A stretch of DNA of 64,000 nt. It comes from Dastarcus helophoroides. Taxonomy: Eukaryota > Arthropoda > Insecta > Coleoptera > Bothrideridae. A model generated the notes under the pieces. The model saw only the letters and a program-made list of their open reading frames with translations, had not been told where the DNA came from and searched no databases. The position numbers were made by a program, and so were the translations under genes. Location: NCBI GenBank assembly GCA_028583605.1, contig CM053329.1, forward strand, positions 6,200,001-6,264,000. Direction: 5' to 3'. This document shows, in pieces, positions 35,804 through 47,194 of the stretch. Positions within the stretch are counted from its first letter, which is position 1. Every line of letters starts with the position of its first letter.

Positions 35804-36970
35804 CAGGGTGATTCAGTCATAATGGCATTCATTTTAAGAGAGGATAGAGAAAAATGAGTGTAATACGAATACGTGATTTAAAAAAATGTTTCAGGTAAAA
35901 TTAAGCTGAAAACAATATTTTAAAATCGTAATTTAAATCCCTTTTTGAGCTCTCACTGACTCGAAAAACTTCAAGGCCCAGATAACCAGAAAGAAGAAGA
36001 AGAATTTACGGCTGCGCAGTTGGGACTCGGGCGAAAGAAATAAACACAACATTGCTAGGATATGTCTAAATGACAATACAAAAAACATTAAATGATCCTG
36101 GCGGCATCGATGGTTGGGGAAAAGTAGTTGAGAGATTCGCTTTTTCATATCAAAATCGGATAACAACGAAGTGTAGAAAAAAGATACGTGTAAATAAACG
36201 TTGCTATCAACGCTGCAAGTAATGAATTAAATTCGCTGTTGTGTGTGCAAGTGTTAAAAGTCGTTAATACCCGAGAGTTTTTTTTCCGAATTTTTATTTT
36301 TGTGCCCCTCTGTGATACGATGGAAATTTTTTAAACCATGTGTAGTTTACCGACGAATCATCACTTTTTTCATGCGCCCGACAGATCTAAAATATTTCGG
36401 AAAAGAGACACTCAAGTATTAATGTAAGTACACTGCACTTATTCTGACTGTTGGGCTATCGTTGACATATTTTTTATAAACAACAACCTAACTGCTAACC
36501 AACCTTAATATGCTTCAAAATTAAATAAACCAGTGCATCGTACTTTTATTTATTTTGTAGAAATAATAAGTTTAAGTCGTTTGTGTTCATTTATTTTTTG
36601 AATTTGCGTTTTCTTTTCATCAGATCGATTGATTAACGAAACAAACAAATGTGAAAAGTTTTAAGTGTATAAAAATACAAATACTTATTCGTCAACATAA
36701 TTAATAAGATTTGTTGCCCTTTAATTAGCGATGTTTTGCCCTCACCAGTCCGGCTTATCATTGCAGCTGGTGAGTGGATGATAACGTGATAAGTGCATGT
36801 TGTTGAAAAGCATTTAATGTGGTCAGTAATGCTGGGCCTTTGGTGGTCAATGGGCTGACTTGGGTCTATTTTAAAAAGTCGAACAAAAATTTGTTTTTTC
36901 CAATTTCTCTCTTTACTATACCTTTCAAACACGTGGTTACAATTAATGTCATTATGACTGAATCACCATG
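35804..36970. mobile_element. 1.17-kb non-autonomous DNA transposon, TA target site
   Basis: Left end CAGGGTGATTCAGTCATAAT; right end on the minus strand CATGGTGATTCAGTCATAAT. TIRs are about 30 bp or more, and both ends are next to TA. TA duplication and CAGGGTG ends suggest a Tc1/mariner-superfamily MITE. ORFs inside (35933-36166, 36633-36932) lack transposase motifs. A second copy of the left end lies at 49884. Confidence 0.7.
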
Positions 36971-37144
36971 TATATGAAACGCAAATATTAAATCGTTCTG
37001 CACAGTTTTATTTGGAGTATTTTATTTCAGTAGATCGGTGTATACTACATATATTTAATAATGGGTTTAAAGTTTTTTGATTCCCAGCATTCTTTGAATT
37101 GAAGCGGTCTACAATAATTATGAAAAAAATATACTAAAGTCAAC

Positions 37145-37161
37145 TAGACAACTTCTGTTTT
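37145..37161. repeat. left target-site duplication of retrozyme-like element
   Basis: TAGACAACTTCTGTTTT, identical to 37944-37960. Confidence 0.75.
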
Positions 37162-37943
37162 TTTTTTTCAATTTATTTAACATTTCTTTGGCCCAGTTTG
37201 AAAATATTTAAATTTTTATGGTTTGTTGACAAAAAATAAAAAAAAACAATATTTCCGGTCAATAAGGGTCTACCATGAAGAATAAACCTATTCCTCTAAC
37301 GGAACGAACGGACTCCGCAAATGGTGAGTGCTTCTAACTACCAAGCTGAATAGATTTCAGCGGTTAGGAACAGTAGTCACCAAGAGCATGTAAGTTCAAT
37401 GCCGGAAGGGGTATTAGCCCTCGGAGTAGTTGTTTCTTGTGGATCGGGCTTCAAATATTTAAATTTTTAACACAGTAAATTTCTAACACGGTAAATTGAT
37501 GACGAAACGTCTATTCATGTTAAAATTTCTTTATTTTTCTTTTTTATATTTAAAAAAAGAAAAAATTATTTTTAAGTATTTCTTTCTCATTGTTCCCTTT
37601 CCATGTTATGCACTGCTGACGAGCTCAAATGAGAGCGAAACATCGATGTCCAGTGCTACAACCTCTTTTATGTATTTTTTTATATTTTCCTAATTTATCA
37701 AAAAAACAAAATTTTTATTTTTTCCATATCTAATTTTTGGTCTCCTATTTTTCATTATTCCTATTCTATGTAAAATAAACTTCAATAAATTTAAATATCA
37801 CGTAGTAGCATTTCAAAAACTGTTTAGAAAATTGTCAACAAAGCATAAAAATTTAAATATTTCCTATCTGGGCCGAAGAAATGTTAAATAAATTGAAAAA
37901 AAAAACATAATATTTCCGGTCAATAAGGGTCTACCATGAAGAA
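37162..37943 (+). mobile_element. non-autonomous PLE / retrozyme-like element with hammerhead
   Basis: The 782-bp element lies between 17-bp duplications. Its structure is that of a small PLE. A 62-bp arm at 37169-37230 is repeated inverted at 37834-37895. A 37-bp segment (AATATTTCCGGTCAATAAGG...) is present in direct orientation at 37248-37284 and at the 3' end (37909-37945), like the pseudo-LTR of Penelope. A hammerhead lies at 37610-37656. There is no RT or nuclease, so mobilisation in trans by a PLE would be needed. Retrozymes (hammerhead-bearing non-autonomous retroelements) are the closest described class. The assignment is inference from structure. Confidence 0.65.
37610..37656 (+). 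ncRNA. hammerhead ribozyme with 5-bp palindromic stem III
   Basis: Every conserved position is present. Stem I GCACUG (37610-37615) pairs with CAGUGC (37651-37656), 6 of 6. Core CUGACGA (37616-37622). Stem II GCUC/GAGC (37623-37626, 37633-37636), loop AAAUGA. GAAA (37637-37640). Stem III ACAUC/GAUGU (37640-37649), a perfect palindrome with no loop. The cleavage-site nucleotide is C37650. A loopless palindromic stem III cannot close in a monomer, so activity would need a dimeric fold, as described for short-stem PLE and retrozyme hammerheads. Confidence 0.8.
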
Positions 37944-37960
37944 TAGACAACTTCTGTTTT
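37944..37960. repeat. right target-site duplication of retrozyme-like element
   Basis: TAGACAACTTCTGTTTT, identical to 37145-37161. Its first two bases overlap the element's terminal repeat. Confidence 0.75.
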
Positions 37961-38150
37961 GTTTAAAATTAATGGTGACGTCTTTGACTTTCGAAGCACG
38001 TTATCATACTTTTTTTTTAATTTTCAGTGACAATATTATTGAAAGGTGCTACCATTGTAATGTGCCATTTAAACGAGCAAGTAAAACTATCGCGAGTCGA
38101 TATCTGAGACTACTTCCAGCCAATTTGCATAGTGAAAACAGTCTCTGAGA

Positions 38151-38706
38151 GTCCCCTTAGAGCAAGTCGTAACACTTGCAACAAGTGCTTGCCGAAATAA
38201 TTACTTGCATGTGTAAACAGCCGTGGAGAGTGCTCTAAGCAAATTCAAATTTATTTATAATTTGTTGGAAGTTGTCTGCAAGAGAGTTGTGCAAGTCTTA
38301 CATTTCCACTACAACAAGCTAAATTTAAGTTTTTTTTTGGATTTTTACAAATTTGGAAAAAGCGTTTTTTTAATTACATACGTATAGTGAAATACTTATA
38401 GGTTTATTGCGACAATAACGGGCCACACACTTTAAACTTTTATTTAAGGGAGCACAAACACAATTAATCACTCAGCGGGGGATTGAATTGGAATGTCACC
38501 TAAAAGTAAAATTATACTTGCCGCATTCTAGCTTGCAGGACCCACTCTACCAGCCATGCAGGCAACTTGCAGATAATAGTGGCTGGATAGTACAGGTAGG
38601 ACTTGCTGAGAGCACTTGCTCTTAAAAAGTTACTTAACTGTAAACGCTTTCACAAGTCGCTCTCGCAAGTGGTTTCGCAAGTTACTATCCCGTGCAAACC
38701 GCACAT
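38151..38706. repeat. imperfect foldback rich in CTTGC/GCAAG
   Basis: The left side (about 38155-38260) and right side (about 38580-38706) share, in opposite orientation, ACTTGC words, a GTAAAC motif and GAGAGYGCTCT/AGAGCAAGTGCTCT words. Arms are diverged and ends not sharp. Probably an old MITE; no coding capacity. Confidence 0.35.
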
Positions 38707-39211
38707 AAAGAAATTATAGTTGGAGTACAGCAAACCTTTACACGTATAAGGTTCCCTTAATGTAGTAATGAGTACTGACTGAATTATGTCGCATGATATG
38801 TTGCTATGTATTTCCCGTTTTGCTACATCCAGTGGCTATACGTTAACTAGTAGATGTAATGGTAACTATTTATAATGTAATAAAATCAAAATAGATACAC
38901 AGAAATAGTGCAAACGGAATATACTACTGGTGGCATAAGGGTAGCCCTATACATATACATTTAAACTAAGATGTATAGTAGCATCTCTTGGTTTTTAATG
39001 GGCTGCGCCTTTGCAGTCTGCGTCGCATTCTATTCTGACGACTTGGAGCATTTTTCAAATTCTATTTGAAGTCTAGGTTGCGTTCTACTTGCCTACAACA
39101 TTGTTGGCGATGGCCATAGTTTCTCTATGGACCAATAGGTAGTAGTACTAAGAAGTCATACGTTTGACGTCCGTGAATTCTTTAGCACTTACTTGTCAGA
39201 ACATTTGTTAG

Positions 39212-39286
39212 CATTCGAGTTGGAGATACCAAACTGACGAGATCTAACAAGATCGAAACCGGCATCTGGTTTCCAAAATTCGAATG
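39212..39286 (+). ncRNA. possible hammerhead-like motif
   Basis: CUGACGA (39234-39240), a 5-bp stem II GAUCU/AGAUC with AACA loop, GAAA, stem III ACC/GGU, then U. Distal pairing CAUUCGA/UCGAAUG and UUGG/CCAA would close stem I, but only one base pair forms next to the core, with a 9-nt bulge. A weaker repeat of the stem II-GAAA part follows at about 39333-39360. Either a relic or an unusual form. Confidence 0.35.
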
Positions 39287-39479
39287 TAATAAATGTTCAA
39301 ACCTATTAGTCTGTGCATTAGATGGGATCTGATAAGATTGAAACTGATCCTCAACACCAAATCTGACCGAACCTGATAAATAAAACAGCATATCTGTCAA
39401 TGCGATACTTACATATTTTGGCATATTGGTCATCACAAAGGAAAATATCACTTCTAAATTCAAATTTTTGGAAATTATT

Positions 39480-40309
39480 TAGTTTCCAAGGCTAGCGTTT
39501 CCGAAAATTTCAACATTCCTTCTAAAATTCAACCTTATTTATTGCTGCAGATTTTCATCTTCCTCGAAATTCATCTTTTGTTTTAAATGAAATTTCGACT
39601 TTTTTTCAAAGTTCTTCTATTATGAAAATTTGACTTTTTTTCCAAAATTTTACTTCTTCTAAGCAATTTAGTTCTTTTTTCAAGTGCGATCTTTTTTTGA
39701 GGAATTCAATTTTTGGATAATTGATTTTTTAAATTGGTATTTTTTTATATTTTGGATTTACTCCCAAAATTGGACCTTGTTGAATTTTGGTCTAAGATTT
39801 TAACTATTTTGCAAAAATCGTCTATTTATTTGTCAAGACTTTCTAAGAAATTTCATCTTTACTTTTTGAATCGGGATTTTTCCTGGAAATTTAGAGTTCT
39901 CCGAAATTCGTCTTTTTGTATAGAGTTTGCCATTTTGTTTCAAATTCAAATTTCATAAATTTTTTTTCTGTTTGAAATTTAGCTTCTTCTTAAAATTTGA
40001 TCTTACATTGGAAAATGCGACTATTTCTCAAAATTTTAAATTTTAAATTAAATTTTTAATATTTTTATAATTCTTCCAGCTCTTTTCTCAAGCTTAAACT
40101 ATCTCTAAGAAATTTCATATTTTTTTTGGTTCGGTTTTTTCTAAAAACTTTGAGTTTTTTTATATCCATTTTTCTAACAATTCGACCTGCTGACCTGTTA
40201 CCTCTTAGGGCCTTAACTACTAAACCGATATTAACAAATAAGGAGTCAATAAGGCTCAGATGCCATGTTGGTATATTGCGGACTTGACATGTGATCATGG
40301 TTAAACTCT
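39480..40309. repeat. low-complexity pyrimidine-rich AAATTT-type DNA
   Basis: 39480-40060 consists of words such as TTTTTCAAAATT and TTCGACTTTTT. 40060-40309 has no feature. Confidence 0.45.
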
Positions 40310-41720
40310 TAGGGTGAGTTTAGATAAGACTCTTTATTCCGTATAGTTCTCTCTAACATAATAATATATCAAGTGTAAACCAGCCTGAGAGAAGCGCTCT
40401 GAGACTAATCACAGAGCTGAGATAAATTACTCGATACAAATTTCAGCCAGTGTCTGACATATATCTCAGAACTTGTAGACGTCTACTTTCTTTCAAGATG
40501 TTTCATGGGATTAACTATTGTTAGAGCTGAAATTATATGCAAAATGCATATAAAGTGCATATGTACATATTTAGACATTTTTCAATAAATGCATATGCAG
40601 TTTTTTATTTTGCATATATTAGGTTTTTTTTCTAAACTGGTATGATAAATTTGTTTTTGTTCAGTTAATACAAAAGCAATCAAGTAACCTAAATAAACCT
40701 TAATTGCCTGAACTCGAAATAAAGGTGTGTTGGGTCTATATATCTTGTTTTGTATACAGTATGTTCATCAAGAAACGTTCCTCGATTTTAAGAAAACTAT
40801 TGAAGATTTTTTAATTGAAAGTACGTTAAAAAGCTTACAACGCAACTACCTATTACATGGTTTAATCCCCATTGCTTTCCGGAATAGCCTAACACTCTCT
40901 GGGCATATTTTTTACCAGCTTTTCAGCATATCCTAAGAGTAATAAGTGCCATATCTCTCTGAGTTTTCGTAAAAGCTGCTTCAGGATGAAGACACGTGTT
41001 CCTGCAGTGCTCCAAATAATTTTCATTACATTTGCTGCAAAAGACTGTGAAAACCAATCCGAAGTTACGATGCCAGTTTCTGCTCTCGATGAGGTACAGA
41101 GCTGACTCCGATGTTTTGGATCATTGTCCTGCCATAAAATCCAGTCTTTGCTTTTGACACCAAACATCTTCTGGATAGTCTTTAGAAAACCACGTTTATA
41201 AATAATGACAATTTCCTGAGCATCCAAGTTCTGCATAAAGAACTCTAAGCACCTAAAATCGTGCTCAGATCAACATCCCCAAACATGGAGTTTTACTGGG
41301 TGTTTGATGGTTCACTGAAGCAATGGCTCACCAACATACCTTATGGAAGCCCATGCCGAGAACGATGCTTTGTCAGAAAAAATTACATTAGACCAATCGC
41401 AGTCGAGATTCTCGACAGCCCAGACCTTACATTTTTTTCATGTAGGTTTTTGAAAACAACGGGTGCCTCGTGCTTCAATATTGTATACAATAGTCTATTG
41501 TACATCACTTATAAAATTAGGATAATATTCCATATAAGTAACTTGCAGATTTAATTAAACAAAACCTATTCAATATTTGCAAATAATTTTATCTCAGCTA
41601 GAAATGTCAGCAATTTTATTTAGCTACATTTATGTCATAGTGTAAACGGACAAGGAAATTTAGTCTCAGATACCTGAAGTTTTTATCATGAAATAAGTTT
41701 TCAATCTAAACGCACCCTAA
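40310..41720 (-). mobile_element. 1.4-kb Tc1-like element with diverged long inverted repeats
   Basis: Ends TTAGGGTGAGTTTAGAT (left) and, on the minus strand, TTAGGGTGCGTTTAGATT (right). Further in, both sides carry GTGTAAAC, GAGACTAA and AGCTGAGATAAA in mirrored order, so the repeats span about 130 bp with indels. A Tc1-like transposase relic lies inside. The size fits a Tc1-like element that lost the N-terminal half of its gene; nesting of two elements is possible. Confidence 0.5.
40889..41440 (-). pseudogene. Tc1-like transposase, C-terminal half, inactivated
   Basis: The minus-strand frame gives DCDWSNVIFSDKASFSAW, a stop, KHPVKLHVWGC, a stop, then an open stretch of 115 codons: NLDAQEIVIIYKRGFLKTIQ, KSKDWILWQDNDPKHRSQLC and GYAEKLVKNMPREC. 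These are the second and third catalytic blocks of Tc1-family DDE transposases: the Asp of VIFSD and of DNDPKH. The third acidic residue, normally in SP-x-x-NPIENVW, is replaced in the segment SFAANVMKIIW (Glu to Lys), and two in-frame stops remain. The N-terminal DNA-binding region is absent. Non-functional. Confidence 0.8.
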
Positions 41721-43560
41721 AACATCGCCGCACCTATAAGCTATCCATTCGAATTCAGTAAACTGTCTATTTATGCAGTGAATAATTAAATAATTTTTCA
41801 AGATATCGAAGTCTCGAAATCTAAAGAATTTTTTATATAATTTCACACAATAATACTTTCTTTTATACTATTTAGTTAATTTGTTCCATGGTCGGCTTTT
41901 ATTTTTTTTTATTAACTTTGATTTTGCTAAGGATTTTTTTCTGAAAATTTCGTGACAATTTAAAAAAAAAGAATATTATAAAGAAAAATTCGTCTCCTTA
42001 TCTAAGACGTGATGTTTCTCCAAAATTACTTTATATTTTCCGAAAATTACGCCAAAATTTTAATAAAAGCAGTTAAAACTTCTGAAGAAGGGTCTTTTCT
42101 TTCTTTTCGACATTGGAAGACTTGTGTTTTCGAAATTTAAACCTTATTATTTAAATCAAATTAAGGTAAAAGTAACAAAAGCTATTGTAATATTTTCGGG
42201 AAGCAATTGTAACATAAGGGCGCCGCAGCTCATAGTTTGAAAATCACTGTAGTAAAGCATAAAAAAAAACATTTTTTTTTTTTCAAATTGCAGCCCACAC
42301 TTCTAATTTCCGATCATGAATAAATCCATGCTCATGAACTTGAGAAGCAAAGCTTTATACATCCCGGTAATTGACTTTAATTGAATTAGCTTCAGGTCTG
42401 AAGTAGAATTGATCGCGTAAGTGTTAGTAATTAATTGGTAGATAATGCCGCACCACGTGGTTGGACATAATGTGAAACTAGATACGCGATGATCGTTTAT
42501 AGAATGGATCCAAGGGAGCTTTGCCAATAGTTATCCGGCAGCCAAGCCGTGACACTCTAAGCCGCGCATCAGCGGGTGTTTTGTTTATGATGACTTCTAT
42601 TACTTCTGTGATATCGTGTTTTGTGCTTTATTATTTAATAACTTCAGGTTAGATTTCGATTATGTTTTAATATAACCCTCTTATGTTTTATTAATCTCTT
42701 GATAGAGACGACAATTGCAGTATTGTAAATTCTCGATGAAAATGCTTTTTGAAAAAAATATTTTCTTTTTTTTTTAATATTCATAACTGAATTTTTAAAT
42801 AGTTTCATGACATATTGAGGATTTGATTATTTTTGAAAAACTTTTTTGGTTTTGCAGAAATGGCTTTTTTTCTGAAGTGCTTTTCAGAAAGTTTATTTGC
42901 TTGAACCACGTTAACTGAATAAGGTGCTAATATTAATGAAAAACCCAGTAAATTGGATTTTAGCTACTGTTTATTGTTTTAAATAGCAACATTCACCGGA
43001 AAATTAAGAAACAACTCTGCATGGCATTTAGTATAAGCCCCTTTAAAAAATATATTGAAGTATGCGCATTCGCTGTTGAAATAAATCTATGTTAAAGTTT
43101 TAAGCAGAATTTGATATTTTTTAATTTAATTTTTCCGGATTGTCTGCCAAGATACTTCATAATATTATTGAGTTTGATTGTAATAGAAATAAGTATATGG
43201 CAATAGATTTTTCCCTGATCAGCGGAAATAATGTTCCTCTATTTTAAATTTTGACAATTACTTCGTTTGCAACATGTTTTGGTAACAAAACTTCAGTCAA
43301 ACTTTTTTGTCAAAATTAAAATACACAAAGAAACAAGAAATAATAATTAAGTGAAAGCTTTTTAAAAATCTTTTTGAATTTATTTCAAATTATGTTAACA
43401 ATGATGGATCAACACCATTGAAAATAACGTTTTGATAAAACTTTTTCTTACAAGTCTCATTTATATTGTTTTCTGTATTCCTAATAAGAAAAAATTCAGT
43501 GGCGTTTTCTTCAAATTCGGGAAAGCACAGCTTTTATAGCAACATTGATCTTTGTTAATA
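41721..43560. other. AT-rich intergenic DNA
   Basis: No gene. A slightly CpG-richer patch at 42530-42650 could be a promoter fragment, but nothing supports it further. Confidence 0.35.
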
Positions 43561-46500
43561 AAACTGTTAAAACATTTTTTGAAATTATCGACTGAAATAT
43601 CGATATTTCAACATTTCTAGAAAAAAATGAAAGATTTAAATTTTCGAATTTGAAGCCAAAATTTTAAAATTAAGGTCGAAATTTCGAGCGTAAAATCAAA
43701 ATGCTGCTTGTCTTAGACTAATTCTAATTTAAATTTCCAATTTTTCATGTTTACCGTAATTTCTTTAAAACTGTTAACTGTTTTTTTCTCAAAATTTTGG
43801 ATTAAATCTACAGAATGGAATTTTTTCGGATTTTTTTTGCGTTTAGAAGTTTAAGTTCTTATTATCTAAAATGTTTCACTTTTTTCTCAAGAAATTTGGC
43901 TTTAAGGGTTAAACTCGTTTTCATCATTAGACTGTCTCTCTTTTTCTTCGAAACTTCTCTTTCTAATTACAATCAATAAGTTGTACCTTAATTTTAAATT
44001 TCCAAATTTACACTTGAAATTTTTTTCGTCGTATTTCGAGTTTTATATGTAATTCTAGAAAAGAAGTCCACGTTTGAAGTAAAATGGTTAGAAAATAAAA
44101 TAACGTCAGTCAAAGCTTTGAAGAAACGAAATAAATTTGTTAATATAAATATTTCTAAATTTTCACTTTCATGTCAGAGTTTCTATCTTATCTGGAAAAC
44201 CTAAATTTTCGAGAATCATTCTGCACCAAAATTCCAAGTTTTAACTTGTCATTTTAGTTTTCTTTACGTTCAAGTTTAAAATCAGAATTTCGGTAAAAAA
44301 TGGGAAATTTAAAGATTAAGGACCAATTTAAAAAAAACAAATTACAATTAAAAAAAGTCTAGGTTTTAAAAAAGAATTTAAACATTGCAATTTTAAATTA
44401 AAAATAATCCAAAAAAATAAAAATTTGCAAAAATGCTAAATCTCTTTAACACAAGCCTCCTTAAAAATTCGGCTTTTTTAAAAGTTTCAAATCTGTGCGA
44501 AATTTCTATGTAACAGTCAGGTTTAAGGTATATTTTTAAATTAAAATAGACACGTTGGTCCTTTCTGTTTTTTATCTTCAAACTTTTAGAAAATTATTCA
44601 AAGCTTTCAGAAAATACCTAAAATTGGGTCAGAGTAAAGAATTTAAAAAGGAAACCAATATTATTATCAAAATTCTCCTATTTTAAATCTCAGATTTCGA
44701 ATATTTTAGAATTTTCTAATTGTTGAGTAGAAAATCCAAAATTTGAGATATTTAAATTTAAACTTGAACTTAAAATGTCAAGTTCTTCTAGAAATTTCTA
44801 CTTTTATTTTTTATTTTACACATCTAGCGAAATCAAAGGTTCAGACATTTCGAGAAATAATTGGAATATTGCACTTTAAGATAAAAATTTTCAAATAAAA
44901 ACAGAATTTTCTAAATAACCGCTTCTGAGAAATTTATTCAATATAAACTAATGGCTGAGTTTCTTCTTAAAATTTTAAATTCAAACTAGTAATTTTTAAA
45001 CAATATTTGTATCTAAAAATTTGAATTTAAAATTCGAAATTAACTATAGTGTACGAGTACAGATAGTGCAGACGATAAAACAATTTATTCAGTTATGCTC
45101 GGGAAGTATGGTTCTAAACTAAATTGTGTTGATATCGTCATCACTTGCAGTTTATGGAGCTCGTAGTGTTATGATAATATACGAATGAACAGTGTAATAT
45201 AATTTATAATCGCTCATTAAAATAACTTTGATGAATCCAATCCTAGTTTACTTGACCATTTGGAAAACGCGGAATCCCCAATTTTTTAATTATTTTGTAC
45301 TGCACGTTTATGGGAACCACAGTATAGTACTGTAGATTCATTCTATATGTAATAATACTGAGTTTCGCGCCTCCTCCACATAAAAGCAAATCAATTTTGC
45401 GAAAAGTGGCTATTTCCAGATAGCTGTACTCCTTGTTATTACATACTACCTATTTATTTTGTCACAACTTGAAAAAATGAGGTTTTACCTTTTTTTACTG
45501 TCTTGTATGTTATATCAAAGTAATCATTGGATAAAAACTTATGTATATAAAGAGGTATACAAGTCAGGCGATATTTGGAAATTAGACCTTATAAATAAAC
45601 TGGCAAAGAGATCCTTGAAATACGTTCAAGGTAAACAATCAAGGTAATCATTCTGTTATCCTCATTAAGAAAATTAATTTTCTATCCAATTTTTCCTCCC
45701 GCATTAAGGGGTTAAGAATGAATAAATTATAATTGTCAAGTATTTCATTGTTTTTCCGAGTAAATATGAATTTCAGGGTGGATTCTTTTATTAACTCGTA
45801 AATATTTTCGGGCTCAGCATTTTCATTTACTATATTTGATAGAATAGATTCATCATTTACTGATTGTTTTCTCAAAATATGTTTAGATTTTATTCCTGAA
45901 TTTCGCAGTATGTCTTGTCAAAAATGGACTTTTTCTAAAAGATTCGATTTAGATTTTCAATCCTTTAAATTCATCGTTTTTCATAATTTCAACTTATATC
46001 ATAAAATTCAACCGTCTATTCCTGTATTCGTCTTTTTTTGTTGAAATTTGGAAATTATTCATAAGGTTATATTTCAGTATAATTTATATTTGTGGCTATT
46101 TCTAAATTACAACTTTTTATCAAAAATTGCCTTTTTTGAAAATTCAACTTTAATTTAAAAATTCAACCTTCTATCCAAAATTTGTTTTTCTCTTTAAAAT
46201 GTCAACATTTTTATGCAAATTAACAGTCCTTTTTCTTCATCTTAATGTTTTTTTTTAATTTCTTATTTTTAAAAAGTATCTAAAAATTCTGCTTTTTCTA
46301 AAAATTTTGACCTCTTTTTTAAAATGCAAGTTTCTGGAGATTTCAGATTGTTTTGCAATATTCGTATTTTTTGAAAATTTGGATTTTATTACCAAAATTC
46401 GACTTATTGGCTTAAAGGCTGGCATTCTCTAAGACGTTTGGATAATTTATACAATCCAGATTCTTCCACGAAATGTCAAATGTTGTCTTTTTCTCGAAAG

Positions 46501-47050
46501 TATATCTCTTTTTAATTTTACAGTAATTTTCAGAAAATCTGCATTTTCTTAAATAAGATTTTCTGGAAATTGCATCAGATTTTTCAAAAGCCGCCCTTTT
46601 TCTTAATTTCTACATTATTTTCAAAATTCAGATTGTGTTTAAAATGTAACTTTCTGTGAGAAATTTGTACTTTTTTTCTAAAGATTATCGTAGTTTTACC
46701 CAAATTTGGCCCATTTGGATTGAAATTTGTTCATTCTTTGAAAAAAATTAACATTATTTTCCAAATATATTGCATGTTTGGTTAATTAAACTTTCCAGAA
46801 ATTTGGTTTTTTCAAAATTTTTTAATTATTTTCTCATTATTTACTTTCTCATTATTCGCTTCAAATTTAAACTTAAGGTACTTTTTTTGGTAATTTAAAG
46901 AAAAATATTTGTTAGCTTTATTTTTCGAAATTTTGATATCAGGATATCTCAAAATTTAAATAAAATAGTAAAAAATTGTTTACAAAGTATACATTTTTAA
47001 ATTTTGTATTTCTTTTATAAACTAGGATGTTTGTCGCCTTTTTCTCTCCT
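43561..47050. repeat. low-complexity AAATTTTGAAA-type DNA
   Basis: 43560-45060 is mixed-strand and 45900-47050 is strongly pyrimidine-rich on the plus strand (TTTTTCTAAAATTCGAC-like words). 45060-45900 between them is plain AT-rich sequence with two motif-free ORFs (45459-45647, 45648-45875). Confidence 0.45.
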
Positions 47051-47194
47051 TTTTGTCGAAATTGTGTTTTTTCAAATATTTCTAATATTATTTAAGATTT
47101 GATTTTCCGAAAATTAAAAATATGCAGTTGATTTTCGGAAAATCGAATCTTAAATAATATTAGAAATAATTGAAAAAACACAATTGCGACAAAA
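47051..47194. repeat. 144-bp near-perfect hairpin
   Basis: Arms 47051-47114 and 47131-47194 are complementary at 61 of 64 positions around a 16-nt loop (TAAAAATATGCAGTTG). It could be a recent inverted duplication, a minimal foldback element or the precursor of a hairpin RNA. Confidence 0.85.

Noticed and set aside
41261..41554. 97-codon plus-strand ORF
   Set aside because: It lies antisense to the Tc1-like transposase relic; no motif of its own.
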